A DNA stretch of 40,200 bases from Deltaproteobacteria bacterium (GTDB lineage Bacteria > Desulfobacterota > Desulfarculia > Adiutricales > Adiutricaceae), in contig JAISFS010000245.1 in NCBI GenBank assembly GCA_031263485.1, forward strand, positions 1-40,200. Direction: 5' to 3'. The notes beneath the pieces were generated by a model. The model worked only from the letters and a program-made list of their open reading frames with translations. It had not been told where the DNA came from and ran no database searches. Positions 9,633-18,765 of the stretch are shown here, in pieces. Within the stretch, counting starts at the first letter, position 1. Each line of letters begins with the position of its first letter. Made by a program: the position numbers and the translations under genes.

Positions 9633-11519
9633 TCAGCTGTCCGGGTTTCCGATGCCCGCCGCCTGGAGCTTTTTCATGTACACGGCAAGCGCGGAGAGGG
9701 CGGCGGGGGTCACCCCGCGTAGCCTTCCCGCCTGGCCCAAGGTGGATGGCCGGTGGACGTCCAGAGCCTCCGCGGCCTCGCGGGAGAGCCCGGGGATCGC
9801 GGAAAAATCCATGCCGGGCGGCATCGGCGTGCCCTCCTGGCGGCGGGTCCTTTCGATTTCGTCCCGCTGACGGGCCAGATACCCCTCGTACTTGATCTCC
9901 GTCTCCAGGGTAAGCCGCGCGTCAGCGCCCAGCTCCCCCAGCTCGGGGAAGAGCGATGCCAGGTGCGCGAGCCGCACCCTCGGGCGCCTCAGGTATTCCG
10001 CGGCGGGCATGGGCTCTCCCAAAGCCGCGTCCCGTTCCGGCACCCCGAACTCCCGCTCGATTCTGAGCGCCATGGCCGACGTGACGCGCCAGCCGTTCAG
10101 GAGCAGGCGCCCCCTGTCCATAGCGGCGAGCTTGGCTTCCAGGATCCTCTCCCTGGCCGAGTCCAGAAGCCCCAGCCGGGCGGCGACGGGCCTGAGCCTC
10201 ACGTCGGCGTTGTCCTCTCGGAGCGAGAGCCGCCATTCGGCACGGCTGGAGAACATCCGGTACGGCTCCGAGACGCCGAGGACGGTCAGATCGTCCGCCA
10301 TTACGCCAGAGAGCGCCTCGCCACGTCCCAGATAGAACGGCTCCGAGCCGCCGGCCCGCCAGGCGGCCATGGCCCCGGCCCAGACGCCCTGGGCGGCGGC
10401 CTCCTCGTAGCCGCTGGTGCCGTTAATCTGGCCCGCCAGGAACAATCCCTTTACCTTCAGGGACTCGTAGGAGGGCGACAGATCCCGCGGGTCGGAATAG
10501 TCGTATTCGATGGCGTAGCCCGGTCGCGCGATCACGGCCTGTTCCAAGCCCCTTATCGTCTTCAGCGCCGCGGCCTGCACCTCCGGCGCGAGGCCCGTAG
10601 GGAGCCCGCCGGGGTAGACGAGATCTCGCCCGTCAGGCTCCAGGAAAACCTGGTGCCGCTGGCGATCGGGGAAACGGGCCACCTTGTCCTCAAGGGAAGG
10701 GCAATAGCGCGGCCCCGAGGAGACGGGGCTCTCGGAGTAAATCATCGAGGTGCCGAGATTCTCGCGGACGATCCTGTGGGTCTCCTCCGAGGTCCAGGTC
10801 AGGTGGCACGAGACCGTGTTCCGCGGCGGCCCGCTCAAGGTCGAGAAGGGCCTGGCCTCCGGATCGCCCGGCTGCTCCTCCAGGCCCGCCGTGTCCACGG
10901 TGCCGGCCTGGATCCGTGGAGCCGTGCTCGTGGAAAGCCTCCCCAGCCTGTGGCCTACCCGCTCCAGGGGCGCCTTGAGCCCGTCCGCGGGGGCCTCGCC
11001 GTGCCTGCCTCCCGGCACGGAGTCGAGGCCGCGGTAGATCCTGCCGTTCCAGAAGGTTCCGCCGGTCAGGACCAGGGCGCCGCAACGGAACGCTCTGCCC
11101 GATGCGAGCGCTATCCCCTCGATCCTGCCCCCTGGGGAGTCCAGCCCCGCGCATTCCCCCTCGATGAACTCGAGCCCAGCCGCGTCCCCGAGAAACTCGC
11201 GGGCCAGTGAAGAATACCGCGCCCGGTCGACCAGGTTGCGGGTGGCGCGGGCCGCAGGACCCTTGGACTCCCCCAGGACGCGGCACTGGACGGCGGCCAG
11301 ATCCGCGCCTCGGGAAGCCCAGCCGCCCAAGGCGTCCACCTCCCGCAGGAGCCCGCCCTTGGCCGGCCCTCCGAACGCGGGGTTGCAGGACAACACCCCC
11401 ACGGTGTCCGCCTTGAGGGACACCAAAAGGGTCCTGGCCCCCATGCGGGCCGCAGCGAGCGAGGCCTCGATGCCGGCGTGCCCGCCGCCTACGACTATCA
11501 CGTCGAAAAGCGATGTCAA
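9633..11519 (-). CDS. mnmG: tRNA uridine-5-carboxymethylaminomethyl(34) synthesis enzyme MnmG
   Basis: MnmG (GidA) is the FAD-binding partner of MnmE. Together they place the carboxymethylaminomethyl group on the wobble uridine of several tRNAs, using methylenetetrahydrofolate. The protein shows the N-terminal dinucleotide-binding motif [13 protein letters not shown], the [23 protein letters not shown] block, the [12 protein letters not shown] segment, and the helical C-terminal domain ending near [12 protein letters not shown]. The frame is open up to a GTG at 11597, but that adds a 26-residue extension with no ribosome binding site. A TTG at 11519 has AGAAAGG ten bases upstream and yields 628 residues, matching the usual size of about 629 and starting right before the FAD fold. 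MnmE is not in the window. Confidence 0.96.
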   Translation of the reverse strand: MTSLFDVIVVGGGHAGIEASLAAARMGARTLLVSLKADTVGVLSCNPAFGGPAKGGLLREVDALGGWASRGADLAAVQCRVLGESKGPAARATRNLVDRARYSSLAREFLGDAAGLEFIEGECAGLDSPGGRIEGIALASGRAFRCGALVLTGGTFWNGRIYRGLDSVPGGRHGEAPADGLKAPLERVGHRLGRLSTSTAPRIQAGTVDTAGLEEQPGDPEARPFSTLSGPPRNTVSCHLTWTSEETHRIVRENLGTSMIYSESPVSSGPRYCPSLEDKVARFPDRQRHQVFLEPDGRDLVYPGGLPTGLAPEVQAAALKTIRGLEQAVIARPGYAIEYDYSDPRDLSPSYESLKVKGLFLAGQINGTSGYEEAAAQGVWAGAMAAWRAGGSEPFYLGRGEALSGVMADDLTVLGVSEPYRMFSSRAEWRLSLREDNADVRLRPVAARLGLLDSARERILEAKLAAMDRGRLLLNGWRVTSAMALRIEREFGVPERDAALGEPMPAAEYLRRPRVRLAHLASLFPELGELGADARLTLETEIKYEGYLARQRDEIERTRRQEGTPMPPGMDFSAIPGLSREAAEALDVHRPSTLGQAGRLRGVTPAALSALAVYMKKLQAAGIGNPDS

Positions 11520-12767
11520 GATCTTCAAGCCTTTCTCCCGATCGAAACGGCAGGCCGTTCCCCGGGCCGCCGCAAGCGGCTCGATCGACCGCCGCACGGG
11601 GCGACATTGCGTCGGTGACGGCCCGGCGTCTGGGACTAGGGCAGGTTATGCCAACTTAACCTAATTATCAAGCACGGCGGAAGGCCCACGAATCGCCATA
11701 TTGCCTGTCTTTGCCGCCCGTTTCTGCGGGATCGGGTTTATGTTACTCGGATCGGCGGCCTCCCTGGCGGGCGGAGACGCAAGAGGCAACGCCAGGCGAA
11801 GGCGATCCTCCCGCTTCGGGAGATAAAATGACACGTTCAACATAAAACTCAGATTGCCGGCAAAGGCAACGGTCCCGCCTCACGGGCCAGGGGCTCCAGA
11901 TCCTGGCCCACGCGCAAATGGGTCGACTCCGCGGCTCACGGGCCAGCTCCTCGCACGCCAGCGGCTCAGGGACACGGCTCACGGGTCTGCTCCTCACGCG
12001 CCAGCGGCTCAGGGACACGGCTCACTCGCCAGCGGCTCCGGGCCACGACTCACGGGCCAGCTCCTCGTGCGCCGGCGGCTCCGGGCCACGACTCACGGGC
12101 CTACGGCTCCGGGGCAACTTCTTACTAACCAGTGGCTCCGAGCCACGGCTCACTGGCCGGTCGATCACGCCCCAGCGGCTCCGCGGAAGCGATACCTTCC
12201 TCCGGGCACACGCCATAGGTGCCAGGCTTCGGCTCACATGCGCGCGGACTTTCCCCAGGCTAACGTGCCAGGGGCTCAGGGACTCTGCTCACGCGCCAGC
12301 GGCAGGTCTCTCCATTTTAGGAATGCCTGATAATTTCAGAACAGTGAGCCGGATCCCAACTAAACCTGGATGCTCACCCGTGCCATGTTTCAGCATGGGC
12401 CCGGCAGGAACCCGGACGTGGGGGCATATGGCCGGAAGTCGAGTTTTATCCAGCCGGCCTGTTTCCTCTTCTGTGGTTTTTTACGGTGGCTGCCCTGATC
12501 ACATGGGTTTTCGCCCGCTTCAACCCCCTCACGGTCAGGCTGCCTACACCGCATATCAGTTTCAAAAAATACCGAACCTGACCTCGATGCCGTCGCATCT
12601 CCCCAACCGTTTCCAGGTGGCATCGTCCGAATCCCCCTTGTCCATTTCCGCAATATTATATATTCTTGTTTCCGAGAATTTGCCGGGGTATTACATGGGG
12701 ATGAAAGTTTGGAATGCAGACCATCGGGAGGCAAGCCGTGACCGCTGGATAGGCGATATCATACGGC
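11520..12767. other. Spacer dominated by degenerate 43-bp repeats
   Basis: It lies between mnmG and the first ATPase/nuclease-like gene. The mnmG-proximal end has AT-rich stretches (11645-11665 and 11820-11850) that may hold the mnmG promoter. The middle is the repeat block at about 11932-12165. After about 12400 the GC content falls toward the ATPase gene. No gene was identified. Confidence 0.6.
11932..12165. repeat. Degenerate tandem repeat, unit about 43 bp
   Basis: About five to six copies of a unit built from GGCTCACGGGCCAGCTCCTC, a variable CGYRCGCCAGCGGCTC block and a GGGMCACG end. Copies vary in length and sequence, and some are shortened to about 29 bases. All frames are interrupted or frame-inconsistent, so it is not treated as coding. 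Confidence 0.75.
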
Positions 12768-14408
12768 TCATGGCTTCTCGGGGATGTCAACTGTACCAGG
12801 TTCAAGGTAACGAGCCGCCACATCATATTCCCTGCGGATTGTCATTGCCAAGCAAATCACTTCCCTCGCGGGTAGCCTGTGGGCGGCTGAGTAGTCCCTG
12901 TCCCTTATCTGTTTCTCTGCGGCGTCTAGTGAAGCGGCGAAGTCTTTTTCACTGGGGACGGCATCGTCCTTGCCGTCCGACTCATTGGCAAGCAGGTATT
13001 TAAGCTCGATCACCACCCGGACCCGGTCATCAAGAAACACGACCATGTCTGACCGTCCATGGCCTGACCTCACCTCGCTCAGCACCTCAATCCCAGCAGC
13101 GAGAAGGGCCGCTTGGATGACAGAATGATAGAATTTTTCGGATGGCTTGTGAGCTACTGACGCGATTCCGGCTAGAAGGTCATGTAGCAAACTGGCAGTT
13201 TTTTCTGAGTCCCTATTCAAAAAGGCTTTCGGGAGATTCTCGGCGAAATCGTTGAATTCGGCATTGCCGAGATCGAAAGCGGATTGGAAAAACGATTCCC
13301 TGAAATTCAGGGCTATTTCCAGATTCGGGATCCTGAAACTGAACGACTTCTCTTGGACGGTTTTCCCGTTTACGGTCCGATCCACATAGATTATACGGTC
13401 GATCGTCAAATAACCGCTGTGAAACAGGACAGGTACAGCTTCAATCTTTCGTCCGAGCTCAATTTTTCTGATCTGTTCAGCTGGATAGGCGTCCAGGTTC
13501 GGCTGGATGAATTCCAGGGGCCTTTTCCTCACAAGGGCGGACAGATGCGAAGGTTTCCCAGACGAAGGCCAATAATCGCCAAACTCGTTTCTATAGAAAA
13601 AATTAATTATGGAGTAAGGGTTCAACAGCTGTTCTGCTCCAAGCCAGTTATATCCATCGTACCATTCAAGGATCTTGGCTTTCAATTCGTTTTCATTTGC
13701 GTCCTGGCCAATGTTTCCGATATTTTTCAGGCTCTTGAGCGCGTCTTCGAACCTATCTCCGAAAAGGCCATCGAACTCGGATACGGTGAAGCCGCAGATC
13801 CCCGCGAATTCTGGCGACAGAGAGATGTCCATAAAGTTGTTCGGTCCAGAGTTCAAGGAGGTCATAGCGTACCTGGTGACACCAGTGACTAAAACGAAGC
13901 GAAGATGTTTTTTAAATTTTTTCAGTGATTTGTAAAATCCATGCAGTACATCCAGATAGCCGGAAGCAAGTTCACTGTGGTATATAAGCGAAGAAACCGG
14001 GTCATCGTACTCATCGACAAGGACCACGGCGCCGATGCCGTATTTTTCCGTAACGCCTTTCAATACATTCCCAAGCATCCTGCCGCATGAACCAGAGGAG
14101 ATTCTGATCCCCTCGGTTTCGGCGATATCCCTCAAATCGGCCTTGATGTTCTCATTGAGATCATCCTTGTCGGCAAGCCCATCGTAAGACATGTCGAATC
14201 TCAGGACCGGATGCTTTTGGAAGGCATAATCACTTTCGGAACCGATCCACAGGTCCTTGAAAAGCTCCTGGTTGCCCAAGAACAGCTCCTCGACCGCATC
14301 CAAGAGAAGCGTCTTTCCGAAGCACCTTGGCCTTGACAGGAATACGAATTTAGAAGCGTTGATCATCATATGGATGACGCCACCGTAATAAGTCGGCAAG
14401 GGATTCAT
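12768..14408 (-). CDS. AAA-ATPase-like / PD-(D/E)XK nuclease family protein (DUF1703 type)
   Basis: This belongs to the family that joins an AAA-ATPase-like N-terminus to a C-terminal PD-(D/E)XK nuclease fold. Its biological role is unknown, and it is often amplified in genomes and linked to mobile DNA. Counting from the alternative TTG start at 14441, the P-loop variant RPRCFGKT is at 37-44 (family consensus RPRRFGKT), the Walker B-like LVDEYDDPV at 141-149, LVTGVTRYAMTSLNSG at about 184-199, and the nuclease core GRSD...ELK at 462-465 and 479-481, with Asp, Glu and Lys all present. The usual YxDKT motif before the P-loop is missing: the chain reads YYGGVIHMMI instead. The ATG at 14408 (546 residues) gives the family-like opening MNPLP, although neither start has a clear ribosome binding site. 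Base composition is more AT-rich than the neighbours, suggesting transfer. Confidence 0.85.
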   Translation of the reverse strand: MNPLPTYYGGVIHMMINASKFVFLSRPRCFGKTLLLDAVEELFLGNQELFKDLWIGSESDYAFQKHPVLRFDMSYDGLADKDDLNENIKADLRDIAETEGIRISSGSCGRMLGNVLKGVTEKYGIGAVVLVDEYDDPVSSLIYHSELASGYLDVLHGFYKSLKKFKKHLRFVLVTGVTRYAMTSLNSGPNNFMDISLSPEFAGICGFTVSEFDGLFGDRFEDALKSLKNIGNIGQDANENELKAKILEWYDGYNWLGAEQLLNPYSIINFFYRNEFGDYWPSSGKPSHLSALVRKRPLEFIQPNLDAYPAEQIRKIELGRKIEAVPVLFHSGYLTIDRIIYVDRTVNGKTVQEKSFSFRIPNLEIALNFRESFFQSAFDLGNAEFNDFAENLPKAFLNRDSEKTASLLHDLLAGIASVAHKPSEKFYHSVIQAALLAAGIEVLSEVRSGHGRSDMVVFLDDRVRVVIELKYLLANESDGKDDAVPSEKDFAASLDAAEKQIRDRDYSAAHRLPAREVICLAMTIRREYDVAARYLEPGTVDIPEKP

Positions 14409-15240
14409 GATTAAGTGCTGGTTGGGGCAACGGAGGTCCAATCAGGCCGACCAGGAAATCATGCCCCTATAATTGGTACGTTTTGCCTACCCTTAAGCCT
14501 CTCCGAGGCCAATGACCAGTGGCCGATGCCAGCCTCGGGTTGCAGTTTCGACTTATTGCAGTTCCGTCATGGATATATTCGGTCTTGTCGGCGTAAAGAA
14601 GATTCCCTGTATAATTTCCTGAAATGTTGGATCGCCAAACGGCAACGATCTCGTCACCATGATCCCTCCTTAACGCTCAATTGCTCGAGTCTGACAATCA
14701 TCGGGCTACCGGCTGCGGACAAGAGGGCTCACCAGAGCCAATGATTGCATAGGGAGTTCCTAACCGTTCCGCAACCGTATTTTACCACAAAATGTAGTCA
14801 TAGAGTATCCATTAACCCGCCCAAGGTGAAGAGGCGATCGATAACGGCCTGCATTCAAGCTCGATGACGCTCCCTCCCTTCGATTATCGAGACCGCCTTG
14901 CTTAGGCCTCGTTCTTGGGGCAACGCCGATGGGGACGCCTTTCGGGACGACGAGCGGGCGGAAGGACGGTCATCAGACGCACTCAGACTTGCGGGGCATC
15001 CATGACGGTGCCGCGGCCAGAACGGTCGGGGCATCGGGATGTCGATGGCGGTCAAAAGGAACCCGCCTCCGGTGAGGCGGGCTCGCTGGAACTGGGGCAC
15101 CCCGGGCACCGGGCTGTCCGCCAAGCCCAGAAGGCGGACTTGCAATCCCGGTTACGTCAGCCTGGGAAATGCTTTTCCGAAGAGTGCCGGGCCTCTGTTC
15201 CAGAGGATCTGGTCTTTTGTTCAGGTATCAGGAGGAAGGC

Positions 15241-15321
15241 ATGACCCTCACCCTGAAAACTGATACGCAGAGCGGTTCTGCCTCCCCCCGCAACTGGCGG
15301 GACCTTCCCCCCGGCGAATAG
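15241..15321 (+). CDS. Possible 26-residue small protein with strong ribosome binding site
   Basis: An ATG at 15241 is preceded by AGGAGGAAGGC, giving an AGGAGG with a 5-base spacer, one of the best ribosome binding sites in the window. The frame encodes 26 residues (starting MTLTLKTDTQ and ending DLPPGE) and stops with TAG. An upstream frame ends in TGA overlapping this ATG, which would allow coupled translation. No family is recognised. It may be a small protein, or the start of a longer gene such as a transposase frame that has been cut short. The strong start signal is what is seen; the function is unknown. Confidence 0.3.
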   Translation: MTLTLKTDTQSGSASPRNWRDLPPGE

Positions 15322-15445
15322 GTTGGGCTCTCTCCCCCGGCGGCAACGCCTGACATCGTAAAGGGATACTATTAGTGTAGCAGATATTTCTTCTTGAAAT
15401 CAGACTTTTCAATTTCTAATGATGGTCTTACAATTCAGTTTCTGA

Positions 15446-15476
15446 CCCTGTGTCAATGCCTACTCCCCTGTGTCAA
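15446..15476. repeat. Two direct copies of CCCTGTGTCAA
   Basis: Two exact 11-base copies with a period of 20 bases, in AT-rich non-coding DNA. Short direct repeats of this type occur inside the ends of some insertion sequences (IS21-like), but no transposase or matching far end was found. Confidence 0.5.
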
Positions 15477-15848
15477 GACACCAACTGCGTACGGATGTTG
15501 TATAAGCTGTGCCATATACAGAGGGTCTCAGGCTTCATCGTGACAACTTCCTGATTGTTGGACCTGGTTTACCCTCCCAGATCCCCAATTGGACCTCATA
15601 GGGAACGGATACGGTATTGACAAATCAACTTTATAGTCTTAGTGTTAATTATGTGGTATGATATACGGCATTTGCAGTATTTTCAACATTAGGTCCTTAT
15701 TTCCCTCATAAGATTATCGGCCCGGGAAGCCTACCGAGGCTTTCTGAAGCAAGGAGCAATCAGAACAACTAACCGGCAAATTTTCTTCGGCAACAGATAC
15801 CGCCAATCTGTTAAAACTCAGCAATAAACGAGCGAGAGGTCTTTTCGT

Positions 15849-15890
15849 ATGGTAAGCGATGCATCGAGCGATACCGACACAATTTCTTGA
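15849..15890 (+). promoter_or_regulatory. Possible 13-codon leader frame coupled to the following gene
   Basis: An ATG at 15849 follows AGAGG at 15835-15839 with a 9-base gap. It opens a 13-residue frame (MVSDASSDTDTIS) whose TGA stop (15888-15890) overlaps the TTG start of the next gene (15887-15889). The TTG has no ribosome binding site of its own, so coupling is an attractive explanation. Alternatively, a one-base frameshift has separated the true start from the gene. Confidence 0.35.
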
Positions 15891-17782
15891 AGCCAGTACC
15901 GGCGAATCAGTCCTCTTTTGCCGATATAATAGGACAGAAATACCTGTATGTTGACAAGACCCGGATGATCCATAAATTGGTTACAGGACCAATAGTCCCC
16001 TATCTTCTCATAAGGCCGAGGAGATTCGGCAAAACTATTCTCCTCGATACGATCCAGGACGTTTTCGAGGGTAATAAGGAGCTTTTCGCCGGGCTGGAAA
16101 TATCGAAATTGAAGTACGATTGGCAACCTTTTCCTGTGATACGTATCGATATGACCGATGTCAATTCCAATCCTAATCATTTCGAAGCAAGTCTCACCGA
16201 TTTGATCAATACCATCGCCGAAGAAGAGAACGATATCGTCCTTGGAAAGCGCGACTATGTAACTGCCATTAGAGATCTGATCATTCGTCTTTCATCCCGA
16301 AATGATGTTTGGAGCCAATCGGTTGACATAGGCAAGATTCGTTCCAGGAAAAATGTTGTTGTTCTCATAGACGAGTACGACGCTCCCGTTCTTGACAATA
16401 TCGCCGACTTCAAGAAATGCGAGGCAATCAGAGAACGACTCCATCAGTTTTATCGGGTTTTTAAATCGCAATCTCGACGCATCCGGGCTCTTTACATTAC
16501 CGGTATCACTAAATTCAAAAAGCTGTCCTTTTTTTCAGTCTTCAACAACGTCTGTGACATTTCCAACATGAGCGACTTTTCAACCATATGCGGTTTCACT
16601 GAAACGGAGTTCCGCGAAAATTTCAGGGGTCATTTGGCTTTAGCCTTGAAATCATTGAAAAATGATAATGACATTGAGCCGGAAGCAACCGAAGAATCCC
16701 TTATTTCAGAGATTTTGTCGTGGTACGACGGCTATAGTTTTGATGGTTTGAATACTGTCCTAAATCCGTATTCCATAGTGTCATTTTTCGACAACGAAAG
16801 GAAGAAATTCGATGATTACTGGTACAAATCCGGGGCCTCGTTATTCACCTATGAATACGGATTGAACAACAAGAATTTTTTTAAATTATTCGATTCTTCA
16901 CTATCACCCGGAAGCGATTTTAGCGTTGCGGATCCGTCATTTATGGACAATGCAACTGTGCTTTGGCAGGCAGGATATTTGACCGTCGCCAGTGTTGAAA
17001 AGTCAAAAACTATTGACAGTTATCTTTTGAAAATCCCTAACAATGAAATCAGGAACGCCATTGTATATGAAATGATGCATATGAATACCGTTCCAAAAGA
17101 CAGTAAAGACCCGATAGCCTATTTGAGTGATTATTACAAAGATTTTATTTCAGCTTTCGTTTCTCGCAACGCCAAAAATTGTGAATCAGCTTTTTCCTCG
17201 TTCATAACAAGTTTCCCGTCAAATCTTCTCGGTTCTTCTGACCTCGGCGAATATGTCTATCATGCTCTGCTGTATTGCCAGCTTAAAGCCGCAAATCTTG
17301 ACGTACGTTGCGAAAATATGGGGCTCAACGGCATTTCGGGCATTGTCGTCAGAACTCCTCAAGGGGACTGGATAGTCGTGGAACTTAAATACGAGAAATC
17401 CATCGACTCATCGGAATACGTTGCCGGTTCAGTCAATCCCGAACCGACGGTTCCTGCTCCAAAACGCGCTTCACCCGTCCAGCGGGCGCATAAGCCTCGT
17501 GTAATATACCCCGGTCCAGACGGGGATCCGATGCCGTCAGGCGGCTCTCACCCTCCGCTCGAGGTGGGGGGCAAATCGAAGCGCGTTGCCCAAAGGCTCA
17601 TATATAACATCAATCGGGCCTTCAAGCAGATCGTGGAAAAGGACTATGCAACGCCATACATCTCTTCAAGAAATAAGGTTTTCGCCGCAGCGGTTGCGGT
17701 CTACGGAAAGTCAGACATGATGTTCGCGTTCAGGGATGTTGTCTGGTCAAACGAGCTTCATAAGGTAGTCTCATACAAATGA
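15887..17782 (+). CDS. AAA-ATPase-like / PD-(D/E)XK nuclease family protein with altered nuclease site
   Basis: A 631-residue member of the same family as the divergent gene on its left. The N-terminal motif YVDKT (21-25) and P-loop RPRRFGKT (43-50) are intact, as are the Walker B-like LIDEYDAPV (160-168) and the ITGITKFKKLSFFSVFNN block (204-221). In the C-terminal nuclease fold the ELK motif is present (499-501). The preceding GRSD-type motif reads GISG (482-485), so the metal-binding Asp appears to be replaced by Gly. A Pro-rich insert of about 60 residues (510-570) separates this core from the final family segment (about 571-620). The start is TTG, since no ATG exists in frame. The DNA is clearly more AT-rich than its neighbours. 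ATP-dependent activity is plausible; nuclease activity is doubtful. Confidence 0.85.
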   Translation: MKPVPANQSSFADIIGQKYLYVDKTRMIHKLVTGPIVPYLLIRPRRFGKTILLDTIQDVFEGNKELFAGLEISKLKYDWQPFPVIRIDMTDVNSNPNHFEASLTDLINTIAEEENDIVLGKRDYVTAIRDLIIRLSSRNDVWSQSVDIGKIRSRKNVVVLIDEYDAPVLDNIADFKKCEAIRERLHQFYRVFKSQSRRIRALYITGITKFKKLSFFSVFNNVCDISNMSDFSTICGFTETEFRENFRGHLALALKSLKNDNDIEPEATEESLISEILSWYDGYSFDGLNTVLNPYSIVSFFDNERKKFDDYWYKSGASLFTYEYGLNNKNFFKLFDSSLSPGSDFSVADPSFMDNATVLWQAGYLTVASVEKSKTIDSYLLKIPNNEIRNAIVYEMMHMNTVPKDSKDPIAYLSDYYKDFISAFVSRNAKNCESAFSSFITSFPSNLLGSSDLGEYVYHALLYCQLKAANLDVRCENMGLNGISGIVVRTPQGDWIVVELKYEKSIDSSEYVAGSVNPEPTVPAPKRASPVQRAHKPRVIYPGPDGDPMPSGGSHPPLEVGGKSKRVAQRLIYNINRAFKQIVEKDYATPYISSRNKVFAAAVAVYGKSDMMFAFRDVVWSNELHKVVSYK

Positions 17783-18144
17783 GCCCGGGAGCACGGTCGC
17801 GTTCCCATATGCCAAAACATGGCAGCCGATGCATGGCGCCTCCCGTAGCCAATGCGGTGGCGAGCTTCCTTTTCTGCCGCTACACCGTCCGGGACGGCCC
17901 CCAGTCCGACCGTAGCGTTGGGAACCCTCCCGCCCGCTTCCGGTCCTGACCGCATGTCCCGCCATCGCCGGGGCCGTCCCCCAACGGGGCCAGTCGCAAG
18001 ACCGCCAATGAGATGCGGCGTCGTCATTCAGTTCAGGACGCTCTCTCATCCCCATCCCCTGGGAAGAGGAACGGGAACCCAGCAGTGTCGAGCTGAACTT
18101 TCCGGAATGCCGTCCTGACCCGCCGCTGGGCTCCGGGACGCGGC
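17783..18144. other. Convergent spacer, nothing recognised
   Basis: It lies between the ends of two convergent genes. GC content returns to the window's high level within about 50 bases of the ATPase-like gene's stop. No terminator hairpin with a T-run was seen on either strand. Confidence 0.6.
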
Positions 18145-18765
18145 TCAGTCAGGGTAGACCCCGGAATAGTAGCGTCCCGGCCAGGGGTTATCGAGGGTGC
18201 CGTCCAGCCGCCTCCTGGGCTCGGCCCTCCGGGCCATGGTGGCCTCGGAGTCGCGCATGGGCACGGGGCCGCCCTTGGGACGTGCCATCTTGAGGGTTCC
18301 CTCGCGTCCGCGCCGCGGGGACGGCACGGTGTCGCGGACGGAGTTGTCGATTCCCACCGGCACGTTGGTGATGCCGTAGTCGTGGACCTTCTGCCAGTAG
18401 ATGGCCGCCTGGGTGATGGCCCTCTGCTGCTCCTCGTTGTTGCCGCGCACTGCCAGGAAGCCCCGGAAGATGGCCTCGGCGGTGTCCTGGTTCCTCAGAT
18501 GCACCCGGTAGAAGTCGTAGCCGGTGTTCCAGATGGTCTGGTAGCTGCCTCCCCGCGCGATCTTCCACTCAAGCGCGACACGCACCTCGGCCACCGTGAG
18601 GGCGCGGAGCGGGTGTAGCTGGGCGAGGGCCGTTTCTGGAGCGGCGACCGCGGCCAGGGCAAGAAGGAGAACGGCGGCGGAAAGAACCATCGGCGACCGA
18701 GGTCGCCGTACCTTAACCGCAGCGCCGGGAGGGGCGGAGGGATTGGTCCCGGAAGGATTCGTCAT
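18145..18765 (-). CDS. Small exported protein, function unknown
   Basis: A 206-residue protein with a Sec-type signal. The basic segment KVRRPR (18-23) precedes a hydrophobic core of about 16 residues (26-42), and signal peptidase I would cut after ALA at 46-48. The mature part starts QLHPLRALTVAEVRVALEW, has a helical segment around 55-130 with several Trp and Tyr residues, and ends in a basic, Pro/Arg-rich tail (about 150-206). I recognise no family. The start is chosen because its ATG overlaps the stop of the 1210-residue gene as ATGA, implying coupled translation. The frame stays open far upstream, but only as a shadow of that gene. The pairing suggests a shared function, probably at the envelope (inference). 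Confidence 0.8.
   Translation of the reverse strand: MTNPSGTNPSAPPGAAVKVRRPRSPMVLSAAVLLLALAAVAAPETALAQLHPLRALTVAEVRVALEWKIARGGSYQTIWNTGYDFYRVHLRNQDTAEAIFRGFLAVRGNNEEQQRAITQAAIYWQKVHDYGITNVPVGIDNSVRDTVPSPRRGREGTLKMARPKGGPVPMRDSEATMARRAEPRRRLDGTLDNPWPGRYYSGVYPD

Larger units (their letters stand above)
14409..15886. other. Spacer between two divergent ATPase/nuclease-like genes
   Basis: It starts at mixed GC, is GC-rich at about 14880-15340, then becomes AT-rich from 15340 to the next gene. It holds a possible coupled pair of small frames ending or starting at 15241-15244, two CCCTGTGTCAA direct repeats (15446-15456 and 15466-15476), and a 13-codon frame overlapping the next start (15849-15890). 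No full gene was identified. Confidence 0.55.

Noticed and set aside
11918-13003. Plus-strand frame of 361 residues
   Set aside because: Made of the 43-bp repeat, then antisense to the ATPase-like gene.
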